Shown: piece after piece, positions 6,367-13,578 of the stretch | Position numbering within the stretch: position 1 is the first letter of the stretch | Layout: every line of letters begins with the position of its first letter | Origin: CAZKTS01 sp964555735 | GTDB taxonomy: Bacteria; Actinomycetota; Acidimicrobiia; IMCC26256; PALSA-555 | Reading direction: 5' to 3' | NCBI GenBank assembly: GCA_964555735.1 | Contig: CAZKTS010000335.1 | Span: 1-17,689, forward strand | Length of the DNA stretch: 17,689 nucleotides | Notes under the pieces: model-generated | Told to the model about the DNA's origin: nothing | The model's input: only the letters and a program-made list of their open reading frames with translations | The model's database searches: none | Position numbers and translations under genes: made by a program

Positions 6367-8013
6367 TCAGGCGACCGTCGGCCTGGCGTCGTGGCCGCGG
6401 GCGCGCGCCTTGCGGTGGCGCCGATGCACGAAGAGCGCGACCAGTCCGGCGGCCGAGCCGATGAACACGATCGCGGCACCGAGCTCGAGGTAGGGCACGA
6501 TCCCGCGGGATCGCTCGTCGAGTCCGGGCGTGGCGAGCTTCGTGAATCCCTTGGCTTCGACGTTGGCGTTCGCGTCGCCGAACGCGCGGACCGCCAGCGT
6601 GAGGTTGTGCCGACCGGCCGGGATGTTGGCGATGTCGACGGCGACGGTCTGCGGATCGGTGCGGGCCCACGTGCCGACGGCCACGAGGCGGAGCTGGCCG
6701 TCGATCCAGATGCCGAGCTGGTCGCCGTCGCCGGGGTCGGTGAACCGATAGGTCAGCTGCACGGCGACGTCGTCGTCGTCGACCTCGAAGTCGGCGTTCC
6801 ACCGTCGCCGGCCGTCTTCGGCCAGCTGCACGACGTCCCCATCGTCGGACTCGTCGTCGGCATCGTGGGCATCGAGCTCGGCGCGCTGGAGGGTGCGCTG
6901 CGGACCGTGGTGCTGACCGGTCGCGCGGAGCGCGAGCTCGAGCGCGGGCACGGGGTTCCCGGTGCGCACCCAGTCCTGGACCAGATCCGTGCCCGGCTTC
7001 GGTGGGTCGAAGTCGGGCTGGTCGAAGCGGATGGGCGACCACGCGAAGCCGACCGCCTGCTTCAGCGCGGCGGCGGAGCGCTGGTACCAGAGGGGCGGGT
7101 ACCCGTGGCCGCTCGCCCCGAAGAGGTCGCTCCCCGGATCGAGGCGGATGTCGACGACCGGTGCCAGCCCGGGCTGATCCCCGTAGGGGACCCCGTAGCT
7201 CGAGTAGTAGTTGTCGACGAACGTGCCGGACGCCCCGAGCGTCAGGCGGCGGAGCAGCGGTGCGAGGTTGTTGTTCGCGCCGCCGATCTGGGCCTTGAGG
7301 TTGTCGGGCGAGTCGAGCAGGACCAGGTGTGCGGGCGGCTCCGGCAGTGACACCGCGGCCACCGTGGCAACGCGCGCCCCGTGGCTGTGGCCGACGAGCT
7401 GCACCTGCGTCGCCGCCAGCGTCCCCGGTGCGAGCGCCTCCTCGATGGCCCGAGCGAGGCGATGGCCGTTGAGCTCGGTGCGCGCCTGGGAGTAGCGGGC
7501 GTTCAGTGGGTTGCCACTGATCGCGGCGTCGTCGATCCACGAGTACGCGAACACCACGCGCGACGGTTCGTCCTTGGCGATGGCCTTCGCCAGCTTCGGG
7601 AGCCACCCGAACTGATGGTGGCCGTCGGCGCGGATCGTGTCCCACGCGAGGAGCGGCGTCGGTCCCTGGTGGGCCTGCACGATGTCGAGCGCACCCTGCG
7701 CCAGCCCGTGCACCAGCACGGTCGCGCTCGGCGTGACGATCGTGCCCGGCGCGACCGGGACGAACGCGGTGCCGTCCCAGCGCCCGAGCCGGACGAGCGG
7801 GTCCTCTTCCGGGTGCTCGTCGAACGCCTGGAGATCGTGTGAGCGGTCGTCGACCGGCCGGTTGACGAGGTAGACCACGACACCCAGCGCCGCCGATGCC
7901 ACCATGAGCACCACGAGCACGGCGGCCAGCACGACCCCGCCGACGCGGCGGAGTCCTCGCGTCAGGCGTCGGCGGGCAGGAGGCGTCTCGGCGGTGGCGT
8001 CGCTCGCGTGCAC
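6367..8013 (-). CDS. Membrane-anchored extracytoplasmic alpha/beta hydrolase with C-terminal beta domain
   Basis: 548 residues. A basic N-terminus (ARRRLTRGLRR) precedes a transmembrane helix at about 25-50. The outer part is an alpha/beta hydrolase with oxyanion-region motif VHGLAQG (101-107) and nucleophile elbow GHSHG (Ser210). Asp234 (LLDSPDN) and His303 (GHGYPPLWY) are plausible triad partners. Residues 380-393 form a very acidic linker (DAHDADDESDDGD), followed by a beta-rich domain (about 400-495). A second transmembrane helix at about 508-529 ends with an Arg/Lys-rich tail. Predicted topology is both ends inside and the catalytic domain outside. The substrate is unknown; lipid or ester hydrolysis is a guess from the fold. 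The GTG start is chosen because TACCGT lies 6 nt upstream. The gene follows Anbu by 21 nt on the same strand. Confidence 0.75.
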   Translation of the reverse strand: MHASDATAETPPARRRLTRGLRRVGGVVLAAVLVVLMVASAALGVVVYLVNRPVDDRSHDLQAFDEHPEEDPLVRLGRWDGTAFVPVAPGTIVTPSATVLVHGLAQGALDIVQAHQGPTPLLAWDTIRADGHHQFGWLPKLAKAIAKDEPSRVVFAYSWIDDAAISGNPLNARYSQARTELNGHRLARAIEEALAPGTLAATQVQLVGHSHGARVATVAAVSLPEPPAHLVLLDSPDNLKAQIGGANNNLAPLLRRLTLGASGTFVDNYYSSYGVPYGDQPGLAPVVDIRLDPGSDLFGASGHGYPPLWYQRSAAALKQAVGFAWSPIRFDQPDFDPPKPGTDLVQDWVRTGNPVPALELALRATGQHHGPQRTLQRAELDAHDADDESDDGDVVQLAEDGRRRWNADFEVDDDDVAVQLTYRFTDPGDGDQLGIWIDGQLRLVAVGTWARTDPQTVAVDIANIPAGRHNLTLAVRAFGDANANVEAKGFTKLATPGLDERSRGIVPYLELGAAIVFIGSAAGLVALFVHRRHRKARARGHDARPTVA

Positions 8014-8019
8014 GACAGC

Positions 8020-8025
8020 ACGGTA
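8020..8025 (-). promoter_or_regulatory. -10 box (TACCGT) of leaderless alpha/beta hydrolase promoter
   Basis: On the minus strand TACCGT ends 6 nt before the GTG at 8013. It lies inside the 21-nt gap after the Anbu stop codon, suggesting the hydrolase can be transcribed alone despite following Anbu. Confidence 0.4.
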
Positions 8026-8034
8026 ACGCCGGGC

Positions 8035-8778
8035 TCAGAGCCGGTTGGTCTCTGCGGCGTCGACCATCGGGAGCTCGGCCAGCGCGAGGCCGAGGTGGCG
8101 GGCCCAGACCTCCTCCAGGCGGGTGAGGTACTCGGAGTGCGCGTCGATCCGCGAGTGCTCGAGCACGTGCGTGCCCGGGCGGTACACGCCGAGGTCGTAG
8201 GGCGGCCCGACGGAGAGGTTCGCCCGCGCCGTGCTGATCATCGAGCTGAGCGCGACCTTGGAGGCGTCCTCGAGGTCGAGATGTGCCTCCGTCGCGAGCT
8301 CGAGCAGGAACTTGCCGTACTTGGTCTCACCGATCTGTAGGAAGGGGCGCTCGTCGGACGCACGGATGTAGTTGCCCTCCGGGTAGACGAGCAGCACGTC
8401 GGGCGGGTCGTCGCCGATCTGGCCGCTCACGATGAACGTGGAGGTCCCGTCGGCGCCGACCCGCGCGAGTGAGTCCCGATGCGCATCGGCGACCTCGCTG
8501 CTGATGCGCCCGACGTAGAGCGCGACCTCGAACAGCGCGCCGGCCGTCGCGAGCGACTCGCGACCCGAGCCCTCGGTCAGGTCCTGCTGGAGCCGGTCGA
8601 GCACCTCCTGGGTCGTCGCGAGGTTGCCGGCCGACTGCAGGATGACGGTGCGATCCGGCGTCGGGTGGAAGCAGAACATCTTTGAGTACGTGCTCACGTT
8701 GTCGACGCCGGCGTTGGTGCGCGTGTCCGACAGCAGCACGAGCCCGTCGCGCAGACGCATGGCGAGGCAGTAGGTCAT
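8035..8778 (-). CDS. Anbu, proteasome-like Ntn hydrolase (COG3484)
   Basis: 247 residues, the usual length of Anbu (ancestral beta subunit) proteins, which are related to proteasome beta subunits and HslV. The N-terminus MTYCLAMRL is the family signature: removal of Met would expose Thr2 as nucleophile. Asp18 (LSDTRTNAGVDNVSTY) and Lys33 (YSKMF) fall at the spacing of the proteasomal Thr1/Asp17/Lys33 catalytic set. The following LQSAGNLATTQEVLDRL and LLVYPEGNYIRAS, GETKYGK are also typical. The physiological substrate of Anbu is not established. The start is supported by GGAG 7 nt upstream. The gene lies 30 nt after a DinB-type gene and 21 nt before the hydrolase. The ATP-grasp, alpha-E and transglutaminase genes that commonly accompany Anbu are not in this window. 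Confidence 0.9.
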   Translation of the reverse strand: MTYCLAMRLRDGLVLLSDTRTNAGVDNVSTYSKMFCFHPTPDRTVILQSAGNLATTQEVLDRLQQDLTEGSGRESLATAGALFEVALYVGRISSEVADAHRDSLARVGADGTSTFIVSGQIGDDPPDVLLVYPEGNYIRASDERPFLQIGETKYGKFLLELATEAHLDLEDASKVALSSMISTARANLSVGPPYDLGVYRPGTHVLEHSRIDAHSEYLTRLEEVWARHLGLALAELPMVDAAETNRL

Positions 8779-8808
8779 TCGATCACTCCGGGGGATGGTC
8801 GGTGAGCG

Positions 8809-9321
8809 TCAGCGGGCGAGGAGGCCGCGCACGTAGGCGGCCTGGCCGACGTGCTGCAAGCAGTCGTCGGCGACGCTCACGAGTCGCACGCCCATCGTGA
8901 CCGGCGGATCCCACCGCTCGTCGACGATGCGGTCGAGCGCAGACGGCTCCAGGCCGGTCAGGAACGTGCGCGTCCGCGCGTGGACCGCATCGAGGTACTC
9001 GAGCAGCACGTCCGCCGAGTCGGGCCGCACGGCCGCGACGTCGGCGGCGTCGTGGCCGTACCCGGTGTTGTGCGGATCGGGTTCGAGCCCGAAGCGCGGC
9101 GCCCAGTCGCCGGTCGTCCAGAGCTGCTCCTCGTCGAGCAGCTCGCTGATGTGGTGGTCCTGCACGCGGGTGAGGTGCCAGATCAGCCACGCGATCGTGT
9201 TGCCGTGACCACTCGGTACCGCGGTGAGCGCGTCCACGTCGAGCCCTTCGACCGCCTCTCGGGCGAGGGGCGGTACCCGGCCGTGGAGCTCCAGGAAGAG
9301 ACCGGCGACGTTCACGGGCAC
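8809..9321 (-). CDS. DinB-superfamily protein (DUF664 / mycothiol transferase type)
   Basis: About 170 residues of a four-helix-bundle DinB-like fold. The metal-binding histidine pattern is visible: WLIWHLTRVQDHHISEL in the second helix region and DDCLQHVGQAAYVRGLL in the last. Related actinobacterial proteins are annotated as mycothiol-dependent transferases such as Bst, conjugating the thiol to electrophiles in the cytosol; the substrate here is unknown. The start is uncertain: three closely spaced in-frame GTG codons occur at 9324, 9321 and 9315, none with a good Shine-Dalgarno sequence, and the frame stays open upstream to 9393. I chose 9321 because it gives MPVNVAGLFLE, a normal N-terminus for the family. 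It is the first gene of the DinB-Anbu(-hydrolase) run and is divergent from another DinB-superfamily gene. Confidence 0.8.
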   Translation of the reverse strand: MPVNVAGLFLELHGRVPPLAREAVEGLDVDALTAVPSGHGNTIAWLIWHLTRVQDHHISELLDEEQLWTTGDWAPRFGLEPDPHNTGYGHDAADVAAVRPDSADVLLEYLDAVHARTRTFLTGLEPSALDRIVDERWDPPVTMGVRLVSVADDCLQHVGQAAYVRGLLAR

Positions 9322-9394
9322 CACTCTTGCCGATGAGTTGCGGCCGTGCAGGGGGTCAGATCCCCGGGTGCACCCACCCATCGCGACCGACACC

Positions 9395-9400
9395 AGGAGA
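9395..9400 (+). promoter_or_regulatory. Ribosome-binding site (AGGAGA) for the TIGR03086-type gene
   Basis: AGGAGA lies 5 nt before ATG 9406 and selects this start over an upstream in-frame ATG at 9346. Confidence 0.75.
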
Positions 9401-9405
9401 CCACC

Positions 9406-9990
9406 ATGTTCGACCTCGGACCTGCCGCCGACCGGCTGGCCGCCCTCGTGCAGGGCGTCGGCGACGATCAGCTCGCGCTACCCACTCCCTGTCCCGGGTA
9501 CACGCTGGGCGACCTGCTCGATCACGTCGGCGGACTGGCCGTGGCCTTTGCCGAAGCCGCCCGCAAGGAACGCGGTCGCAACGCCGCACCACCTCCCGAG
9601 GGGTCCGCCACCGCGCTGCCCGCCGACTGGCGCACGCGCATCCCTGCCGACCTCTCCACCCTGGCGGGTGCGTGGCGGACGTCGGGCGCGTGGGACGGCA
9701 CGACGCTCATCGCCGGTGCCGAGATGCCGGCCGAGATCGTCGGGCGGGTCGCGATCGAGGAGCTCGTCGTCCACGGGTGGGATCTGGCGCGCGCGTCCGG
9801 GCAGTCGTTCGATGCAGACGACGCTTCGATCGACGCGTCGCTCGAGTTCCTCGGGCCGCTCGCGCAGCCCGAGATGGCGGACGCCCGTGCGCCGGCGTAC
9901 GGCGCGGTCGTCGAGGTGGCCGGGGACGCGCCGCCACTCGACCGCCTGCTCGGACTCTCGGGACGCGACCCGAGCTGGTCGGCAACCTGA
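9406..9990 (+). CDS. TIGR03086 / maleylpyruvate isomerase N-terminal (MDMPI-like) protein
   Basis: 194 residues, DinB-like helical bundle of the mycothiol-dependent maleylpyruvate isomerase N-terminal family. The diagnostic segments are PTPCPGYTLGDLLDHVGGLAVAF near the N-terminus and IEELVVHGWDLARASGQ in the middle. Both carry the His residues that bind the metal in the fold. Proteins of this family are cytosolic and thought to use or resemble mycothiol-dependent enzymes; the actual reaction is unknown. ATG 9406 has a well-placed AGGAGA. It is divergent from the DUF664-type DinB gene with about 84 nt between starts, and convergent with the EAL gene; the two stop codons sit in opposite arms of a small hairpin. 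Confidence 0.82.
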   Translation: MFDLGPAADRLAALVQGVGDDQLALPTPCPGYTLGDLLDHVGGLAVAFAEAARKERGRNAAPPPEGSATALPADWRTRIPADLSTLAGAWRTSGAWDGTTLIAGAEMPAEIVGRVAIEELVVHGWDLARASGQSFDADDASIDASLEFLGPLAQPEMADARAPAYGAVVEVAGDAPPLDRLLGLSGRDPSWSAT

Positions 9991-10007
9991 CGCGACCTGG
10001 CGGTCAG
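9987..10007. terminator. Hairpin spanning the two convergent stop codons
   Basis: CTGAC (9987-9991) pairs with GTCAG (10003-10007), and GC pairs extend the stem inward around a one-base bulge. The TGA of the forward gene and the TCA (reverse TGA) of the EAL gene are in opposite arms. A short bidirectional terminator is plausible; there is no T-tract. Confidence 0.35.
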
Positions 10008-11626
10008 CCGGCGCCGATGTCCGCGCCGCGCGCTGCCGCGCCGAACAGGTGGCCTTGGCCCGTCGTCACCCCGAGCTCGATGAGCGCGCGCCGCTCCTCG
10101 GCGGTCTCGACGCCTTCGGCGACGACGTGGATGCCCATCTTTCCCGCGAAGTCGGCCATGGCCGCGGTGAGCGACTGACGAGCGACGTCGTGGTGGATCT
10201 CGCGCACCCAGTTGGTGTCGAGCTTGACGATCGCGGGCTGGAGGTCGAGGACGTGCCGCATGCTGGCGTACCCGCCGCCCGCGTCGTCGACCGCAACGGT
10301 CACGTCCATGCGGTCGAGCTCCGCGCGCAGCGCGGCGTAGTCCTCGATCTTCTCGTGCTCGGTGAGCTCGAGGACGATGTCGGCGGGTGCCTCCGCGAGC
10401 AGACGGCCGAGGGCCCCGGAGAGCACGGTGGCGGGAGAGGCGTTGAAGCTGAGGGAGACGCCGGGTGAGCGGGGCGGTGCCTCGGCCAGGATGCGCATGA
10501 TCGCCGCGCACTCCAGCTCCACGCCGACCCCGAGGTCGTGCGCTTCGCCGAAGCGGACGTCCGGTGCCACGCCGTCGCGCCAGCGGGTCAAGCCCTCGTA
10601 CCCGACCACCTCACCCGAGAGCATGTCGACGATGGGCTGGTACACGGGCGTGAACGCTCGCTCGCGGATGACGTCGAGGATGGCCAAGCGGGCGTCCTCG
10701 ACCTCGGCGCGGTGCTCCAGGTCCGGAGCCACGAGTGCGCGGAGGACGGCGGCCACGTCGATCGCGCTCGCGAGGATCGCACCGCCGGCCGCGACGTCGC
10801 TCGTCGGCGAGGCGCCGATGGCAAGGACGCCGAGCGTTCCCGAGGTGCCGCGGATCGGCACGAGCGCAACGTCGAGCTCGCCGGTGGCTTCGCGCATCCC
10901 GGCGACGTGCAGGTCGTGCACGACGCGGTTGCTGGCGAGGTTCACGCGGGGGCCGTCGGCGACAGCGTCGATGAGGACCCTCGCGATGCCGGGCGCGAGG
11001 GTCTCGCCTGGTACCCGCCAGCTCTCCCAGGCACCGGCGCCGGCCACCGACACCGCGGTGCGCCGACCGCGGAACGCGACGACGCCGGCGGCCTCGATGT
11101 GCGGGACCGCGACCAGTCGCTCGCACACGTCGCCCGCGACGGCCTCGATGTCGTGACTCGGTCGAACCTTGCGGAGCAGGCTCAGCGCGTCGATGCGCCG
11201 CGAGGCGATCTCGTCGTGGGCGTGTGCACGCGCGGACGCGCACTGGTCTTCGACCTGCGCGTACACCCGTGCGACCAGGTCCGCCACGTCGAGGGGGTCG
11301 CTCATCCGGTCGTCGGCACCCTCGGTGAGGAGAGACACCTCCCGCTCGGGGTCGTTCGAGAGGACGATGACCCGCGGCCCCACGCCATGACGGCGGGCGC
11401 GCATGGCTTCGAGCTCGCTCAGCTGCGATCGGTCGAAGGCGTCAGGGCCGACGAGCAGCACCGCCGGGGGCGACTCGTCGCACCATGCCAGCGCGCTCTG
11501 CCCGTCGGGAGCGATGAGCACGTCGAACCCCGCCGCGCGCAGCGCACGCGAGACCAGCTGGCTGGTCTCGGGCTGCTCGTCGGCGACGACCAGCGCGGAC
11601 AGCGTGCCGGGCCGTTCGTGCTCCAT
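10004..11626 (-). CDS. EAL-domain protein with degenerate receiver and GAF-like region
   Basis: 540 residues. Residues about 10-125 have a receiver fold (LSALVVADEQPETSQLVSRAL, RVIVLSND). The phospho-acceptor site at the end of strand 3 reads V59-G60 with no acidic residue, and the conserved Lys-Pro is Asp110-Pro111, so phosphorylation is unlikely. Residues about 155-300 look like a GAF sensor domain. Residues about 320-540 are an EAL domain, the family that hydrolyses cyclic-di-GMP to pGpG. Visible active-site equivalents are Glu344 (EGL in place of EAL), Asn395, Glu423, Asp447-Asp448, Lys468, Glu504 and Gln524. With these retained, activity is plausible. No GGDEF domain is present. ATG 11626 is chosen for GGGAG at 6 nt; an upstream in-frame ATG at 11665 would add 13 residues. 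Confidence 0.88.
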   Translation of the reverse strand: MEHERPGTLSALVVADEQPETSQLVSRALRAAGFDVLIAPDGQSALAWCDESPPAVLLVGPDAFDRSQLSELEAMRARRHGVGPRVIVLSNDPEREVSLLTEGADDRMSDPLDVADLVARVYAQVEDQCASARAHAHDEIASRRIDALSLLRKVRPSHDIEAVAGDVCERLVAVPHIEAAGVVAFRGRRTAVSVAGAGAWESWRVPGETLAPGIARVLIDAVADGPRVNLASNRVVHDLHVAGMREATGELDVALVPIRGTSGTLGVLAIGASPTSDVAAGGAILASAIDVAAVLRALVAPDLEHRAEVEDARLAILDVIRERAFTPVYQPIVDMLSGEVVGYEGLTRWRDGVAPDVRFGEAHDLGVGVELECAAIMRILAEAPPRSPGVSLSFNASPATVLSGALGRLLAEAPADIVLELTEHEKIEDYAALRAELDRMDVTVAVDDAGGGYASMRHVLDLQPAIVKLDTNWVREIHHDVARQSLTAAMADFAGKMGIHVVAEGVETAEERRALIELGVTTGQGHLFGAAARGADIGAG

Positions 11627-11632
11627 CGGAGG

Positions 11633-11637
11633 CTCCC
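11633..11637 (-). promoter_or_regulatory. Ribosome-binding site (GGGAG) for the EAL gene
   Basis: On the minus strand GGGAG precedes ATG 11626 by 6 nt. The alternative ATG at 11665 has its nearest GGGGAG 10 nt away, so 11626 is favoured. Confidence 0.5.
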
Positions 11638-11758
11638 GATCGATCGATCCACCGCACTCGCCCATGTGCCCGCTGCTCCCCGAACCTCGACGCCGGTGCC
11701 GCCACGCAGAGTGGTGCTTTCAGGAGGATTACGAGACCGGGGTGTCCGCCGGATCGCG

Positions 11759-13390
11759 TCAGGCTGGTGCGGGATTCCGGATCAGGGGCTCCAGCCGTCG
11801 GGCGGCCCGAACCTCCTCGAGCTGGCCACGGAGCGTGGCCAGAGCCCGCGCGATGCGGTCGTCGGTCGGTCCGCGGACCGCGAGGTTCGAGCGCTCCTCC
11901 GGGTCGTGGGTGAGGTCGTGGAGCTCCCAGCGGAGGTCGGTGGGGTCGTCGGGGGCGGGCTCGTCGGGGGTGGTCTCGTAGTAGTGGACGAGCTTCCAGA
12001 GCTCGGTCGCCCCGTCGGCGCCCGTGGGCAGCCGGGTGATGACCGCCTCGACGCTGGCCGCACCCGCGATCGGCGTGAAGGGCTGGTTGGTGAGCAGCGT
12101 CGTCTGGCGGAGCCCGCTCGTGATCCGGTCCTCGGTCATGAAGTACACGGGGCCGTCCGTGACGCCCGGCGGCTCGGTGCCGCGGAGCACCCCGCTCAGG
12201 TCGCGTCCGACGAGCGGACGGGCTTCCCAGTGGTGCTCGCGCACGGTCTCGAGCGCTGCGGTCGTGTCGGCGTCGACGAGGCCGAGCAGCGTCGGCAGCA
12301 CATCGGCGTGGCTCGTGGGGATCGTGATCGGCTCACGGCCCGCCGCGATGCCCGGTCCGCGCACGACGAAGGGGACACGGATCGCCTCGTCGTAGGCGTT
12401 GCACCACTTCTGCTGGAGCCCGCCGTGGGCGCCGACCAGGTCGCCGTGGTCCGAGGTGAAGAGCACGATGGTGTCGTCGGCCATGCCGCTGCGATCCAGG
12501 CGATCGAGGACCGCGAGGATGCTCGCGTCGACCAGCTCGTGCAGCCACGCGTAGAGCCGCCGGTAGCCCTCGTCGAGGGGCAGGTCGACCAGGAGCTTCG
12601 GCCACAGGTCACGGAATGCCCGCTGGCAGCGGGGCCGATCGTCGAAGCCGTCGGCCTGCGACGGTGCGGCCGGGATCGGCGGGACGTGGTCGGCGACCGG
12701 CGGGCCGAGCGCGTCCCAGAGCGGCCCGACGAAGGCGATGTCGTGGGGGTTCACGAACGACGCGACCGCCAGCCACGGCGCGCCGGAGGGGTCGGCCTCG
12801 AGCTGCGCGAAGAGCTCGTCGACCTGCGCAGCGAAGACCGGATCGCGCACCAGTCCCATGTCCGATGGATCGGCGCCGTGCGGTTCGCGTCCCACCCAGC
12901 CCGAGAAGCCGAAGGGCTCGAGCCGGTCGGCGCGCCGGTAGGCGTCGGCGGCGTCGGCGAGCGATGCGCCGGAGGCGTCGCTGCTCGCGAGTGAGGTGTG
13001 CGAGCCCGGGATGAGGATGTCGGCGTGGGAGATGTGCCACTTGCCGCGGTAGTGCGTCTGGTAGCCGATGGCCCGGAACCAGTCGCCCATCGTCGGCACG
13101 GAGTCGGGGTCGAGCCACCGCATCGCCGGGTCGTCCGCGCTCTTCGCCATGCCGTCGGTGTTGGTGACGCCGTGGAGCGACGGGTATTGACCCGTGAACA
13201 GCGTGGCGCGACTCGGCGTACATGCCGTCGCGCCGACGTAGTGGTGCGACAGCTCGACGCCGCCGTCGAGCAAGCGCCGGCGGGCGGGGAGGTGCGTGCG
13301 TCGGTACGCCGCCATCGCCGCGTCCTCGTAGGGTGGCGCGGCACGCTCCTCGTCGGTCATCAGGACGAGGATGTTCGGACGCGCGGCCAC
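11759..13390 (-). CDS. Type I (formylglycine-dependent) sulfatase
   Basis: 543 residues, hydrolysing a sulfate (or related) ester. The maturation motif C-T-P-S-R (Cys57 to Arg61, followed by ATLFTGQ) is intact; the Cys is converted to formylglycine by the FGE enzyme, whose gene is not in the window. Other active-site residues are Asp13, Lys117 and His119 (YRGKWHI), His216 (NPHD), Asp314-His315 (FTSDHGD) and Lys328 (QQKW). The first metal motif reads TDEE (Asp13-Glu14) where many sulfatases have two Asp. There is no signal peptide, so it appears cytoplasmic. The GTG at 13390 is selected because GAGGAG lies 4 nt upstream and it starts directly before the conserved RPNILVLMTD strand; the frame itself stays open further upstream. 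The C-terminal part (YETTPDE, ELHDLTHDPEERSNLA) is typical of the family. The substrate is unknown. Confidence 0.92.
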   Translation of the reverse strand: MAARPNILVLMTDEERAAPPYEDAAMAAYRRTHLPARRRLLDGGVELSHHYVGATACTPSRATLFTGQYPSLHGVTNTDGMAKSADDPAMRWLDPDSVPTMGDWFRAIGYQTHYRGKWHISHADILIPGSHTSLASSDASGASLADAADAYRRADRLEPFGFSGWVGREPHGADPSDMGLVRDPVFAAQVDELFAQLEADPSGAPWLAVASFVNPHDIAFVGPLWDALGPPVADHVPPIPAAPSQADGFDDRPRCQRAFRDLWPKLLVDLPLDEGYRRLYAWLHELVDASILAVLDRLDRSGMADDTIVLFTSDHGDLVGAHGGLQQKWCNAYDEAIRVPFVVRGPGIAAGREPITIPTSHADVLPTLLGLVDADTTAALETVREHHWEARPLVGRDLSGVLRGTEPPGVTDGPVYFMTEDRITSGLRQTTLLTNQPFTPIAGAASVEAVITRLPTGADGATELWKLVHYYETTPDEPAPDDPTDLRWELHDLTHDPEERSNLAVRGPTDDRIARALATLRGQLEEVRAARRLEPLIRNPAPA

Positions 13391-13394
13391 TGGG

Positions 13395-13400
13395 CTCCTC
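13395..13400 (-). promoter_or_regulatory. Ribosome-binding site (GAGGAG) deciding the sulfatase start
   Basis: On the minus strand GAGGAG lies 4 nt before the GTG at 13390. It selects this codon rather than upstream codons of the long open frame. Confidence 0.7.
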
Positions 13401-13478
13401 GGTGCTGGGGGAAGGTGAGGGAAGGGGCGGGCATTGGGGGCGGTCGCTGACCCTAACGTCCTGGGTCGGAGGTCCGGG

Positions 13479-13559
13479 GTGCCCAGCACCACTGCGGGCC
13501 GATGGTCCCAGCTGGGCAACGAGGTGATCTTCGACCGGCTCGACGACGTCCTGCGCTGA
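13479..13559 (+). CDS. Possible 26-residue small ORF or gene remnant
   Basis: A GTG at 13479 is preceded by GGAGG (13468-13472) with 6 nt spacing and, further up, by a TAACGT (-10-like, 13454-13459). The encoded peptide ends ...LGNEVIFDRLDDVLR and stops at TGA 13557-13559, just before the amidohydrolase promoter. The end looks like an ordinary amphipathic protein helix, so this could be a small protein, a leader peptide, or the tail of a decayed gene. I do not recognise it. It lies in the 188-nt divergent gap between the sulfatase and the amidohydrolase. In-frame sequence is open back to a TGA at 13416. Confidence 0.25.
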   Translation: MPSTTAGRWSQLGNEVIFDRLDDVLR

Positions 13560-13566
13560 CCCTCGG

Positions 13567-13572
13567 TACCAT
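13567..13572 (+). promoter_or_regulatory. -10 box (TACCAT) of leaderless amidohydrolase promoter
   Basis: TACCAT ends 6 nt before GTG 13579; no Shine-Dalgarno sequence is present, so a leaderless GTG-start mRNA is likely. Confidence 0.5.
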
Positions 13573-13578
13573 CCGGGC

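Noticed and set aside
11638..11650. Short GATC tandem repeat upstream of the EAL gene
   Set aside because: Only about three units, common by chance in this composition, with no other sign of a regulatory array.
11722..11727. A perfect AGGAGG on the plus strand between the EAL and sulfatase genes
   Set aside because: No start codon lies at suitable spacing. The nearest GTG is over 10 nt away and leads into sequence antisense to the sulfatase.
10538..12994. A very long (over 800 codons) plus-strand open frame antisense to the EAL and sulfatase genes
   Set aside because: Both minus-strand genes have intact catalytic motifs. The antisense translation is Arg/Gly/Val-rich and lacks recognisable domains; it spans two genes and an intergenic gap, as a compositional artefact would.
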